The position numbers were made by a program, and so were the translations under genes. The notes under the pieces are model-generated. The model made no database searches, was not told where the DNA came from, and saw nothing but the letters and a program-made list of their open reading frames with translations. This document shows, in pieces, positions 1 to 8,618 of a DNA stretch of 44,940 bases. How positions within the stretch are numbered: position 1 is the stretch's first letter; each line of letters opens with the position of its first letter. Origin of the DNA: Vulcanimicrobiota bacterium (GTDB taxonomy: Bacteria > Vulcanimicrobiota > Vulcanimicrobiia > Vulcanimicrobiales > Vulcanimicrobiaceae); NCBI GenBank assembly GCA_028287525.1, contig JAQBPM010000132.1, forward strand, positions 1-44,940, in the 5' to 3' direction.

Positions 1-475
1 AGGCCACGTTGGCCCGATCACGGAGCAGACCGCGGAAAGCTATGCCGAGACATTCGACACGAATGTTCTCGGTGTGATCCTGAGCATGAAGCACGAAGTG
101 CGCGTCATGCAAGGACAGGGCAGCGGCAGCATTATCAACATCTCCTCGACCTATGGGCACGAGGGTGCGCCGGGGGCCTCCGTCTACGTCGGCAGCAAGC
201 ACGCCGTCGAAGGCATCACCAAGTCGGTGGCGCTCGAGATCGCCAAGTGGGGAATCCGTGTGAACGGCGTGGCGCCTGGACCTACGGACACCGGTATGTT
301 GACCCGTTTTACGGGTACGCCGGAGAACAAGGCGGCTCTCGTGACAACAGTTCCGATGGGTCGCCTCGGCCTCTCGGAGGAGCTCGCCGACGCGATCGTC
401 TTCATCGCATCGGACGACGCTTCATTCATCACCGGCCATATCCTCAACGTCGACGGCGGGAAGACCGCTAACTGA
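1..475 (+). CDS. SDR family oxidoreductase, 5'-truncated by the window edge
   Basis: This is the C-terminal two thirds of a classical short-chain dehydrogenase/reductase, an NAD(P)-dependent cytosolic enzyme. The reading frame is open from base 2, so the N-terminal Rossmann motif lies outside the window. Visible family marks are the N-x-S-S strand (NISSTYG), the catalytic Y-x-x-x-K (YVGSK, Tyr codon at about 184), the APGPTDT loop after the active site, and the usual C-terminal ITGHILNVDGG. The first internal start (GTG at 74) lies inside the fold and is not the true start. A VOC-fold gene follows after a 27-base gap, so the two may be co-transcribed. Substrate cannot be told. Family call is secure. 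Confidence 0.93.
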   Translation, partial: GHVGPITEQTAESYAETFDTNVLGVILSMKHEVRVMQGQGSGSIINISSTYGHEGAPGASVYVGSKHAVEGITKSVALEIAKWGIRVNGVAPGPTDTGMLTRFTGTPENKAALVTTVPMGRLGLSEELADAIVFIASDDASFITGHILNVDGGKTAN

Positions 476-502
476 CCCTGATGAGTCGTAAGGATACAGC
501 AA

Positions 503-895
503 ATGTCATCGCCAGTAACCCTTGGCCCCGTCGCGCATTTCAGTCTCGCTGTCAGCGATCCATCAAACAGCGCGCGGTGGTGGACGACGAACTTCGATCT
601 CGAGGAGTGGTCCAGCTCTGATGACAAGGTCGTGCTCGGAAACGATTCCGTCGTCTTCTCGATGATTCGCGGACGCCCGGACCCCAAGGTTTTGACCCAT
701 CTGGCATTTCGAGCGTCGGATATGAAGGCGCTTGCCTTCGCGCGCGACCGACTCCGCAACAACGGCGTCAGCCTGGAGGACCCGGGCGACGAGATCGGAG
801 CAGTCGCCCCGGGCTCGGCCAGCATGGGCCTATGGTTTCACGACGTCGACGGCTATCGCTGGGAGCTGTTCGTGCGGCGCGAGTCGGGCGAGTAG
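503..895 (+). CDS. VOC-fold (glyoxalase/bleomycin-resistance-like) protein
   Basis: A 130-residue protein, the usual size for a single vicinal-oxygen-chelate module pair. It opens with GPVAHFSLAVSDPSNSARWW, typical of the first beta-alpha-beta-beta-beta unit. It ends with GLWFHDVDGYRWELFVRR, the D-x-D-G-x-x-x-E-(L/F) pattern that usually supplies a metal-binding Glu. The start is ATG 503 with AAGGA eight bases upstream. It sits between an SDR gene and a peroxiredoxin-like gene, all on the plus strand. Members include glyoxalases, dioxygenases and drug-binding proteins, so no reaction can be assigned. Confidence 0.85.
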   Translation: MSSPVTLGPVAHFSLAVSDPSNSARWWTTNFDLEEWSSSDDKVVLGNDSVVFSMIRGRPDPKVLTHLAFRASDMKALAFARDRLRNNGVSLEDPGDEIGAVAPGSASMGLWFHDVDGYRWELFVRRESGE

Positions 896-938
896 CACAT
901 CGGTTGGAAAGGGGCGCACCCAGCGCTGAGGATTCCAA

Positions 939-1535
939 ATGCGATCTGACATCGTCCCCGGGGCTGTCTTCCCCGACTACGAGCTTTCCGACCACACCAC
1001 GAAACGCCGAAAGCTCTCCGAATTGCAAGGAGAAGATCCAATGGTTCTCGTCCTCAGTCGCGGAGGTTTCTGCCCCAAGGACCGCCGCCAGGCTGAAGGG
1101 CTTGTTGCACTCCATCGTGAGCTCGAGGTTGCCTACTGCCGGCTCGTCACGATCAGCACCGACAACATCACTGAGACGAATGAATATCGCAGCGGAGTCG
1201 GTGCCCACTGGCCCTTCCTCTCCGATGCGGGGCGCAGGGTCCAAAAGGATCTCGACATCGCCGAGTACACCGATCCCCTCCACGATCCCATGATTCCGCA
1301 CGTGATTGTGCTCGAGCCCGATCTTGTCGTTTATAAGATCTATAACGGCTACTGGTTCTTCGGCCGACCCACTGTGGAAGAGCTCCGTGGGGACCTACGT
1401 TCCGTTATCAAAAAATGCCGGCCGGACTGGGACATCACAACGGCCGAACTCAAAGCAGCATGGCAACAAGGTCGCAAGGAACGCTTCTATCCGTACGGCA
1501 AAACGTACGTCCAAACCCTCGCTGAGGAGGATTAG
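939..1535 (+). CDS. Peroxiredoxin-like (AhpC/TSA-type redoxin) protein
   Basis: A 198-residue thioredoxin-fold protein. The N-terminus (PGAVFPDYELSDHTTKRRKL) is the standard opening of redoxin/AhpC-TSA domains. A candidate peroxidatic Cys45 sits in RGGFCPKDRRQ. The canonical peroxiredoxin motif is PxxxTxxC, so this is a divergent member and peroxidase activity is not certain. Other cysteines lie at AYCRL and KKCRPDW. No signal peptide is seen, so it should act in the cytoplasm, reducing peroxides or transferring thiols. ATG 939 is preceded by GAGGA. The C-terminus ends 17 bases before the convergent sixA-like gene. Confidence 0.8.
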   Translation: MRSDIVPGAVFPDYELSDHTTKRRKLSELQGEDPMVLVLSRGGFCPKDRRQAEGLVALHRELEVAYCRLVTISTDNITETNEYRSGVGAHWPFLSDAGRRVQKDLDIAEYTDPLHDPMIPHVIVLEPDLVVYKIYNGYWFFGRPTVEELRGDLRSVIKKCRPDWDITTAELKAAWQQGRKERFYPYGKTYVQTLAEED

Positions 1536-1552
1536 GCCGTCACGTCGGGCCT

Positions 1553-2044
1553 TTAACGCCGCTCGTCCGCCAAGAGGGCGCGCGGCGGGAGCAGCCACTC
1601 CAGCTCGCCACTCAGTTGCGCGGGGTTCGGGACGTCGGTTCGCGCGAGGCCGCCTTTCTTCAGTTCGACCCTGCCGCCGCCGATTAGGCGCCCAATTGTA
1701 GCGCTCATCGATGGCTCGTGTCCTACCAGCATCAGATCGTGTACGTCCTGGTTGTCGCGCAGGATCTCGGCGAGACGCTCGGGTCCGAAGTCCGGACCGA
1801 GGCGCGAATCCGTCACGACGCGGTCCTTTCGCTTGAGCTCAACGGCCACGATCTCCGCGGTTTGCCGCGCGCGCAGGAGCGGACTCGTGATGACGCGGTC
1901 GACCCCCAGCTCGAGGCGCCGCATCGTCCGCGCCTCGAGCGCCATCCGCCTTCGGCCATCGTCGGTCAGCGGCCGTTCAGCGTCGTTGCCTTCCCATTGC
2001 GCCGGGTCACCGGCCTCGCCGTGACGGAGAAAGTACAGCTTCAT
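1553..2044 (-). CDS. sixA: SixA-type phosphohistidine phosphatase (histidine phosphatase superfamily)
   Basis: A 163-residue protein of the length typical for SixA. It begins MKLYFLRHGEAG, carrying the catalytic R7-H8-G9 motif; the second active-site His is H109 in LMLVGHEPSM. Other family marks are RPLTDDGRRR and ITSPLLRARQTAEI. SixA enzymes remove phosphate from phosphohistidine on HPt or phosphocarrier proteins. The reading frame continues 58 codons upstream, but ATG 2044 is chosen because GAAGAGG lies just before it and the fold starts there. It converges on the peroxiredoxin-like gene and diverges from the lipoprotein gene at 2408. Confidence 0.9.
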   Translation of the reverse strand: MKLYFLRHGEAGDPAQWEGNDAERPLTDDGRRRMALEARTMRRLELGVDRVITSPLLRARQTAEIVAVELKRKDRVVTDSRLGPDFGPERLAEILRDNQDVHDLMLVGHEPSMSATIGRLIGGGRVELKKGGLARTDVPNPAQLSGELEWLLPPRALLADERR

Positions 2045-2407
2045 CGTGTTGTCCTCTTCGAAACGCTGCGCGCCCAACGGGTGGAGGTCAAGACCGACGT
2101 TCTCAACCAGCGCTCGCGTAGCGTGATCACCGACAGCGGGCGTGTTACGGACGCGGTATATTTTTCGATTGTCGATACCGAGTGGCCCGACGTCAAGGCG
2201 CGATTGCTGGCTAGGCAATCGGCGATCGGGCGGTCATCGCGAGACCGTTTTCGTTTCATCGCCACTTTCGTACGGGACTTCGGGGACGTATCGACGGGAT
2301 CAAATACCCACACAACGGGTACGGGGGAAGCCGCTGTCGTTCCGTAAGGACGACGGCCGGACGCTTATAACGTCTTGCTTTCCTGGCCTTTGAGTAGGAG
2401 GACCTCA
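2045..2407. other. Intergenic region between divergent sixA-like and lipoprotein genes
   Basis: About 360 bases. The open frame upstream of the sixA start and the short frames on both strands show no family motif, so no gene is called. The region must carry promoters in both directions, but no clear -35/-10 pair was identified. The only strong signal is the ribosome-binding site of the gene at 2408. Confidence 0.5.
2396..2401 (+). promoter_or_regulatory. Ribosome-binding site that sets the lipoprotein start
   Basis: AGGAGG at 2396-2401 lies six bases before GTG 2408. This fixes GTG as the start rather than the upstream in-frame TTG at 2375, and gives a clean lipoprotein signal peptide. Confidence 0.8.
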
Positions 2408-3652
2408 GTGAGGATCTCGTCTTCAGCATTGGCCGGCGTTGCGTTTTCCGCAGCGCTGTGCGCCATCTCTCTGCCCGGGTGCTCTGGTGGTGGTACGTCG
2501 GTTGCGCCGCCGCCCACCAATGCGTCGGTGACGGCGCCGAACTCCGGTTCGGTATCGATCGACTCGCTCAACGTGTTACAGCCCGCGAGCACCATCCCCG
2601 TCAACGCGACCAGTTCGACGCCGGCGGGACCGACCGTCGACGTTTCCGACAAAGCGACGATCTCCGTCGCCTCCATCGGCGGCACAGCCTCGATCGGCGA
2701 TCATTCTGAACATGCGTTTGCCGGGAGTATCCGCGGCGCCCAAAGCTCGAGCGTTCGCCGTTCCCCGCAGGACGTCGCGGTGAACTCGCCGTTCGACCTC
2801 GGCTATCACGGTGGGAACGTGCTGGGCAGCGTGGTTTCGCACAACATTTTCGTGAACTATGACGCGACGACCCGCGCAGCGCTGAACTTCGATCCCGGCA
2901 AGTTTCTGAGCGATCTCGGGAACGATCGGTTCATCACGCTCCTCTACCAGTACCTCGCCACTCCGGGCGTCGTCATCAGCACGCCGTTGACCGGTCGCTA
3001 TACCAAAGGTACGGGCGCTGATGTGACCGCGACGTTCCACCCGCCGCTGGCTGGTGACAGTAATAAGTACTTCGGTCAGCTCGACATCTTCCTGACCGTC
3101 CTGAACGCGGCATCCCAGCCGGGTCTCGGCGGCGGCGGTGACGGTCACATCTACCACGTGTTCTTGCCGAAGGGTGTCGACACGTGCTTCGAAAACCCGC
3201 TCGGCACGGCAACTACGACCTGCTATTCGCCCGACAACTTCAGCACGTACGTTTTCTGCGCGTATCACGGGGCTTTCCGGGCGGGCGCACAAACGTACCT
3301 CTATTCGGTCGAACCGTATCAGGACGTGCCGGGGTGCCGCAACAACGTTCACAACCAACCGTTGCCGAACGCAGTGTCGCAAGCGCCGAACCTCGTCGAT
3401 CCCGCCGATCCGGGATATTCGACGCTCTCGCACGAGCTATTCGAAACACTCAGCGACCCGCACCTAAACGCTTGGTACCAGGGCCTGCAAGGCAACGAGA
3501 TCGGCGACCTCTGCGCCGACTTCGACAACTTCACGACCATCAACGGCCATCGCTACGTCACGCAATCGGAGTACTCGGACGTGAACCACCTTTGCGTCTC
3601 CGGAAGGTTGACGAGCGACCCGCAAACGCCTCAGGGTGGCTTCGGCAGCTGA
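2408..3652 (+). CDS. Secreted lipoprotein resembling EXORDIUM/phosphate-induced protein 1
   Basis: A 414-residue exported protein starting at GTG 2408. The signal peptide is hydrophobic and ends in a lipobox LPGC with Cys25, so it is probably lipid-anchored. A Pro/Ser/Thr-rich linker follows (about 26-110). The globular part starts near YHGGNVLGSVVSHNIFVNYD. Near the C-terminus SHELFETLSDPHLNAWYQG and NEIGDLCADFDNF match the pattern I know from the plant PHI-1/EXORDIUM family (H-E-x-x-E, N-A-W-Y, E-I-G-D-x-C). Those proteins are extracellular and linked to growth responses; their biochemistry is unclear. The HELFE segment could suggest metal binding, which is inference. Family call is moderately secure from motifs only. 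Confidence 0.65.
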   Translation: MRISSSALAGVAFSAALCAISLPGCSGGGTSVAPPPTNASVTAPNSGSVSIDSLNVLQPASTIPVNATSSTPAGPTVDVSDKATISVASIGGTASIGDHSEHAFAGSIRGAQSSSVRRSPQDVAVNSPFDLGYHGGNVLGSVVSHNIFVNYDATTRAALNFDPGKFLSDLGNDRFITLLYQYLATPGVVISTPLTGRYTKGTGADVTATFHPPLAGDSNKYFGQLDIFLTVLNAASQPGLGGGGDGHIYHVFLPKGVDTCFENPLGTATTTCYSPDNFSTYVFCAYHGAFRAGAQTYLYSVEPYQDVPGCRNNVHNQPLPNAVSQAPNLVDPADPGYSTLSHELFETLSDPHLNAWYQGLQGNEIGDLCADFDNFTTINGHRYVTQSEYSDVNHLCVSGRLTSDPQTPQGGFGS

Positions 3653-4092
3653 AAGCCGCACGCTGCCTTATTTCAACTGAGAGTGACGGCGGCATCGCCC
3701 AAAGGCTGAAGAACCGCGTGGTCACGCGGTTCTTCAGTCACGATTTATAGCGCGGAGCGGCCAGCGCCGCGGAACTCAAAGCCGCTGACCGGCCGGGATT
3801 CTTTCCCGCGCCATCTTCACACAGCGTAAACAGCCATTTGCGTGCGATCTTTGGGAAGCTGGCCGTGAACTCTCTCGTCCAACTCGTGCGTGTCCTCATA
3901 GATCGTCTCTCTCCGGCGCAGAGGTCGTAGCCGAAACCTCACGCGTTTAAGTGATGCGTCGGCGTCTTCGCCGATGCTACGACATGGGCATGAGTCCCTG
4001 ACGAACCTGTTTTGCCTTCCGCCGATGCGCTCGGCTTGTCTGCGCGCTCGATGGAACGCCGCGTCACCGCTCCTCGAAAACGAGACATCACC
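3653..4092. other. Intergenic region, 440 bases
   Basis: It holds the perfect inverted repeat at 3706-3737 and otherwise nothing recognisable on either strand. Short frames have no family motif. Confidence 0.5.
3706..3737. terminator. Perfect 15-bp inverted repeat, probable terminator
   Basis: CTGAAGAACCGCGTG at 3706-3720 is exactly mirrored by CACGCGGTTCTTCAG at 3723-3737 with two bases between, giving a stable stem of 13-15 bp. It lies 54 bases after the lipoprotein stop. No clear T-run follows on either strand, so it may be a factor-dependent terminator or a dispersed palindromic element. Confidence 0.55.
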
Positions 4093-4627
4093 ATGTTTGT
4101 GCCCCGAACGTTCCCATCCAGCCTTCGCCGCGCCGCCGGCGCCGCGGCGGTCGCCGTTGTCACTGCACGGCGACGCCCTCCGTAACGAGCGCCGGATCAG
4201 CGCACGGCGCGTCCGCGCACATCGACGCCTGCTCGTATCTCAGCGATGCTGCCGCGAGCGGGGCGCTGCGCGTGCCACCCAGCGACAACCTGCGGCACGC
4301 CCGGGTTTCGACCGACCTCTGCGTCTATCGAGCGCCAGGACGGCCCGGCTCTCTCGCCTTCGTCAACGTGGTAACGGGCAAACCTGCGGCGCTACGCCGC
4401 TTTGGCGAGCTCCTGCGACTTGCAGGAGATCGTTCGCAGGCGATCGCCGGTGTCGGCGACGTGGCCTATGCGATCGGAGCGAACGTGTTCGCGCTCGCGG
4501 CGATACCCTGATCGTGACGGGCGTTGGATACGCCGGCGCTTCGCGCTCGGCACTGCGCACAGCGTCGATCGAGCTCGCGCGCAGTGTTGCCGACAGCGGG
4601 ATCGCGACCAGCTGCACGCGCGGGTAA
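4093..4627 (+). pseudogene. Frameshifted lipoprotein gene (three-frame remnant)
   Basis: Three consecutive pieces in different frames join into one protein-like sequence. From ATG 4093, MFVPRTFPSSLRRAAGAAAV looks like a signal peptide and the frame stops at about 4185. The next frame, from about 4158, gives CHCTATPSVTSAGSAHGASA, then HIDACSYLSDAAASGALRV and DNLRHARVSTDLCVY, running to a stop at 4511. The third frame, from about 4500, gives RGDTLIVTGVGYAGASRSAL and ends with SCTRG at 4627. The D-A-C-S-x-L and G-V-G-D-x-A-Y pattern recalls small actinobacterial DUF3558-like lipoproteins, a weak resemblance. Both shifts are of the same sign. They may be real decay or sequencing/assembly indels. 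Confidence 0.55.
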
Positions 4628-4674
4628 GCCCTACGCCCGACACACGGCAGAGCGAATGAACAGGAGAGAGTCCC

Positions 4675-5109
4675 ATGCAGAATGACCTCCAGCGTTCGAC
4701 ACAGTCCATCCTTCCAGTCTGGAGGGCAGCCCTTTCCGACGAGACGGCCTTCGGCGAGGCGGTGACACCGCAGGTGAGGTTGGAGGGGAGCATCTATGCG
4801 GCGCCGCTAAGCGGGCGCGAGAAGGTGTGGATAGCTCTGCGCACTGCCGGCGGCATCACCGAAGCATTGAACTTCATCCACGAGTCGACGACGTCTGATC
4901 GCAGTTACCTCGAATGGGAGCTCGAAGCCCTGGGCCAGCGGTTCGAAGGCGTCACCGTCCTCAGCTTCGACAGCTCCGGCCTGATAGACAAGGTGGCCTT
5001 GCACCATCGGCCGCTCGGGGGCGTCCTGGCGTTCTCAGCTGAGATGGGTCGACGGCTCGGGAACTCTTTGGGCCCCGATATGTTCTTCCAAGCCCCTGAG
5101 GGAACTTGA
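4675..5109 (+). CDS. NTF2-like/SnoaL-fold protein
   Basis: A 144-residue single-domain protein of the nuclear-transport-factor-2 superfamily. The helical start (SILPVWRAALSDETAFGEAV), GSIYAAPLSGREKVWIALRT and the closing strand ALGQRFEGVTVLSFDSSGLI with following HHRPLG fit the alpha+beta barrel common to SnoaL-like enzymes and binding proteins. No signal peptide. ATG 4675 has AGGAGAG nine bases upstream. It stands alone between two broken genes. Function within the superfamily cannot be told. Confidence 0.75.
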   Translation: MQNDLQRSTQSILPVWRAALSDETAFGEAVTPQVRLEGSIYAAPLSGREKVWIALRTAGGITEALNFIHESTTSDRSYLEWELEALGQRFEGVTVLSFDSSGLIDKVALHHRPLGGVLAFSAEMGRRLGNSLGPDMFFQAPEGT

Positions 5110-5449
5110 CGGCGTCCCTCACGCTGGCGTCTTTGAACCGCTTGTTTCGCGGAATATTCGGATTACAGAAACAAGGCAATGGGTCACATGCGACCGAGGC
5201 GACGTCGCGCGCGCTGCGCGCAGGTGCCGCGGCCTTCCGCACAGCTCGTGCCGTGATGCTGTAGGCTTTCGCAGTCAGCCTGTAGCGGGTCGGCGCGATC
5301 GGGGTCGCTCGATTTGGCCGCGCCGGATTCCCGAAGTCGCCGGTGAGCGTGACGGCGCGCTCGACTGCGTAGGCGACGCGTCGGCGAACGGCGATGAGAG
5401 CGCCATAGCCGCGACCACGGCAATCGCTCCGGCGAGCGACGGGTGCACG
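5110..5449 (-). pseudogene. Possible remnant of a second secreted gene, minus strand
   Basis: GTG at 5449, two bases after the TAG of the neighbouring pseudogene, opens a frame reading VHPSLAGAIAVVAAMALSSP then FADASP, which is a good signal peptide. The frame becomes Arg/Pro-rich and out of character after about 35 codons. A second frame over 5110-5370 (VTLTGDFGNPARPNRATPIA) looks somewhat more protein-like. The spacing suggests former translational coupling with the gene at 5451-6021. No family is recognised, and the extent is uncertain. Confidence 0.3.
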
Positions 5450-5450
5450 G

Positions 5451-6021
5451 CTAGTTCGCCGTGGCGGTGGCGGTAAAGGCGCCGTTCGTGTACGTGTCGG
5501 CTGGCACCATGAACGCATCGATCGACGGCGCTGCAACTAGGCTATAATCCGACACGATCGCCCCGGTCCACGACTAGCAGGTGACGACCGCGAGCGAGAG
5601 CGCCGTGATCGTGGCGAGCGTTCCGGACGTACCGGCGTCGGAGTTCCGATCGTACCGCCGGTGCACCTCGTCTTGAGCGCCGAAGCGGGAATCGTACCCG
5701 AGGCGGCACCGGTGATCGCGGTGCCAGTCAGCGTTACCGACGTGCCACCGGTGTCGGCGACGGTGCTGCGAAAGCTGACCGCGATCGTCGCGGTGTTTGT
5801 GCAGGGAACGAGGCCGCTGACCGCGGAGCCGACTACGCTACGAGATGTTGCCGCCGTCACTATAGCTGACTCCGATCGTCGCCTCGGTGGCGGCGGTGAC
5901 CGCGACGGCGACGGACGCGGTATTCGAGGCTGCCGACGCTGGTACCGAAGCGAAAGCGATGCCCGCTGCGGCGACCGCAAAAGTGCGGAAGTTGTATTTG
6001 AATGGCTTTGCGCGTTCTCAT
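5451..6021 (-). pseudogene. Decayed secreted pilin-like gene (frameshifts and in-frame stop)
   Basis: From ATG 6021 the frame reads MRTRKAIQIQ. After a shift it reads NFRTFAVAAAGIAFASVPAS, a signal peptide, and then VTAATEATIGVSYSDGGNIS up to a TAG. A second frame continues SVVGSAVSGLVPCTNTATIA and DTGGTSVTLTGTAITGAASG through ALKTRCTGGTIGTPT. A third frame gives TSGTLATITALSLAVVTC, a TAG, then SWTGAIVSDYSLV and VPADTYTNGAFTATATAN up to the stop at 5451. The composition (Thr/Ala/Gly/Ser, paired Cys, VPA-x-TYT-x-x-x-TAT ending) recalls spore-coat-U-type pilin subunits, a tentative family call. At least two frameshifts and one internal stop mean it is not expressed as read. Confidence 0.6.
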
Positions 6022-6381
6022 CTATGGCCATGCGCGTTCAGTCGGAGCCGTACTATACAATCACTTCCGGTATACCATTGCTTCTGCCGAGCGCGACAAC
6101 GTGCATAAGAACGTTGGACGAACTCCTTGCCAAACAATGCTGCCAGACGACCTTTACACTCCAAGCCGACCGCGTCGGTGCGCTGTGCGAGGGATTCGAC
6201 ACTGAGAAAACCTTCAAAAAAGTTTTATTCCACGACGAATATCGACGACTAGGGTCTTGCCTGCTACCGGCGATATTGTCACCGTCACGCTGGCGCACTC
6301 TGAGCGAACGTGCGCCTGGCCTGTGAAACCGCCGACGACGTGGTAGGCCTCTTGTCGATTTGAACGTTTGCCGGTGGCTGT
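6022..6381. other. Upstream region of the EAL gene, no gene recognised
   Basis: About 360 bases with several short frames on both strands and no family motif. AT-richer patches occur around 6225-6240. It should contain the promoter of the EAL gene, but none could be singled out. Confidence 0.4.
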
Positions 6382-8565
6382 ATGGGACGACGAAACCATG
6401 CAATAGTGGAGGGCTGGCGCCGGCTATCAAATTTGCACGGCGCTGTTCTCATGTTCAGGGAGACTCTCTTGCCGCATAATTCGGGCTCCAGCGCTTCTTT
6501 CTCCGACGTCCTCTTCGACCTCAATCCCACCCCTATGTGGGTCTACGATGTGGAGACGCTTCGTTTTCTGAAGGTCAACGACGCGTCGATCGCCGCTTAT
6601 GGCTACTCGCGTGGGCAATTCCTCGCGATGACCATTCTGGATATCCGACCGCCCGAGGATCGGGACGACGTGGCCGCATGGGCGGCCGCGCGCGACACGA
6701 GCCAGGCCTTCCGCAGCACGGGGAGCTGGAAGCACCGGCGCTCTGACGGACTCCTCATCGACGTCGACGTCGCAAACTCGTCCCGCATTTCCTATGAAGG
6801 TCGCGCCGCCATTCTCGCGATGAGTTTCGACGTCACCGAACAGAACGACCGAATCGACGAGCTCGAGACGCATCGTGCCGCGCTGCAACAAGCGCAAGAA
6901 GCCGGAAACCTGGGCGGGTTCATGATGGACGTCCAGCAAGGCACCTTCCACCTCGCAGGCTTACTCGTTGGCGTTTACGGCCGTAAGGAGATCCCGCTTT
7001 CAGAGGCGGCGGCCGAAATAGCGCGCGTATGGGATCCCTCCGACGCTTCGGAGGGCGAACGCCTCATGCGTTCGTTCGAGCGCTTCGAGTCCTACGATGG
7101 TGAGTTTCGGATGGCCCTCGATGGAGAGATGCGGTGGTTCCACGGCCGTACCAGCGTGGTACGTGACTCGGACGGAAAGCCAACCGGCATCGTCGGCTTC
7201 GCGGGCGACGTGACCGACCGAAAGGCTGAGGCGGATCGCTTGTACGCGCTCGCCTTCACCGACGCTGCTACTGGCCTCCCGAATCGGGCCTCCCTCTTCG
7301 AGCACGTTGAGCGAAGCGGCTTTACGTTCGCTGCACTCGTCCTCATGCGCGTGACGTGGGTTGCCGAGGCTTCTCACCGATCGCAACAAGCGCGCATGCG
7401 GACTGCCAGCGCGATCGCGGCAAAGCTGCAGCGGTTGGCACCCGAAGATGCACTAGTATTCCGGTACAGCGAGAATACGTTTGCGATTCTCACCAAGAGG
7501 ACGGAGCGGGTTCGTGTGCCGGTCGCGCTTGCAAAACGGATCATCGTCGCGTTCGAACGGCCGGTATCCGAAGGCTGCGACGCCGAGTACGTCGTCATTC
7601 CGACGATCGGTGTAGCGGTCGCGGAGGGCTCGGGTTGCTCGATCGAAAAAGTCGCTCTTCGCGCTGAAGCTGCGCTCCACGAAGCGCAGCGCAGTCCCGA
7701 CGGTGTGGCGTTCTATACCGCAGAGCTCGAGAAAGTACACGATCGGCGAGCGACCATCGAACGAAATCTCAGGCACGCGATCGCGCAGCAGCGAGTCGGC
7801 GTCGTCTACCAGCCGATTTTATCGCTGAAGACGGGGCGAATCGCCGGCGCAGAAGCGCTGATGCGATGGGACTGTCCCGGCATCGGGCCAGTGCCGCCTT
7901 CTGAGTTCATCGCGATCGCGGAGGAGAGCGGCGTCATCCTGCGGCTGGGCGAATGGATCTTGCACGCCGCATGCCTGGAGGCGCGCAGCTGGCAGCTTCG
8001 CGGACTCGGACGCCTACGCATCGCGATCAATGTCTCGCCCCGACAGGTGGAACAGCGCGAGTTCGTGCGGCTCGTGTTGTCCGCGTGCGAGGACGTCGGT
8101 CTCGATCCGTGTGACGTCGAGCTTGAGATCACCGAGCGTGTCATGATGGACCGGGATGGGCCCGCTGTGCGGAACCTCGAAGCGCTGCGCCGCCGCGGTG
8201 TGCGCGTCTCCGTCGATGATTTCGGGACCGGCTACAGCGCCCTTAGTTACTTGGAATCGGTCCCGCTCGATGCGGTGAAGCTGGATCGCGCTTTCGTTGC
8301 GGCAGTGGGCGAAGGTGCGTTCCAAGGCGAGATCGCCGCGAGCGTCATCCGGCTGGCCCACGCTCGGGGGCTCACCGTTGTTGGCGAAGGCATTGAAACA
8401 GAGAGTCAAGTGGCCTGGCTGCGCGCAAACGGTTGCGACGAAGGACAAGGTTTCCTCTTCGCCCGCCCGATGGAAGGCGACGACTTCCAAGCGTTGGTGA
8501 GGCGATCGCAATCAGACATCTTTGCGGTCCTCGCGGCGGCGACTCCAGAGCTGCAGACGGCGTAA
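6382..8565 (+). CDS. PAS-PAS-degenerate GGDEF-EAL cyclic-di-GMP phosphodiesterase
   Basis: A 727-residue cytoplasmic signalling protein with no membrane segments. Order: PAS at about 35-150 (DLNPTPMWVYDVETLRFLKV), a second PAS-like module at 160-285, a GGDEF-type domain at 290-455 and an EAL domain at 465-715. The GGDEF signature is lost: the site reads RYSENTF near residue 360, so cyclase activity is not expected, although the LPNRASL start is kept. The EAL domain keeps E-A-L (near 490), INVS, ELEITE, DDFGTGYSAL (near 611), K-L-D and GEGIET (near 667), so c-di-GMP hydrolysis is likely. ATG 6382 is used; ATG 6451 is an alternative and neither has a strong ribosome site. A PAS-only gene follows. 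Confidence 0.92.
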   Translation: MGRRNHAIVEGWRRLSNLHGAVLMFRETLLPHNSGSSASFSDVLFDLNPTPMWVYDVETLRFLKVNDASIAAYGYSRGQFLAMTILDIRPPEDRDDVAAWAAARDTSQAFRSTGSWKHRRSDGLLIDVDVANSSRISYEGRAAILAMSFDVTEQNDRIDELETHRAALQQAQEAGNLGGFMMDVQQGTFHLAGLLVGVYGRKEIPLSEAAAEIARVWDPSDASEGERLMRSFERFESYDGEFRMALDGEMRWFHGRTSVVRDSDGKPTGIVGFAGDVTDRKAEADRLYALAFTDAATGLPNRASLFEHVERSGFTFAALVLMRVTWVAEASHRSQQARMRTASAIAAKLQRLAPEDALVFRYSENTFAILTKRTERVRVPVALAKRIIVAFERPVSEGCDAEYVVIPTIGVAVAEGSGCSIEKVALRAEAALHEAQRSPDGVAFYTAELEKVHDRRATIERNLRHAIAQQRVGVVYQPILSLKTGRIAGAEALMRWDCPGIGPVPPSEFIAIAEESGVILRLGEWILHAACLEARSWQLRGLGRLRIAINVSPRQVEQREFVRLVLSACEDVGLDPCDVELEITERVMMDRDGPAVRNLEALRRRGVRVSVDDFGTGYSALSYLESVPLDAVKLDRAFVAAVGEGAFQGEIAASVIRLAHARGLTVVGEGIETESQVAWLRANGCDEGQGFLFARPMEGDDFQALVRRSQSDIFAVLAAATPELQTA

Positions 8566-8618
8566 CTCGCCGGAATGCCATCCGGCGAACATGTCATCTT
8601 AACCGATATTCATTTGTG

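Noticed and set aside
8433-8618. N-terminal extension of the PAS-only protein
   Set aside because: It overlaps the end of the EAL gene, is Arg/Pro-rich and has no PAS character; ATG 8619 starts just before the first PAS domain.
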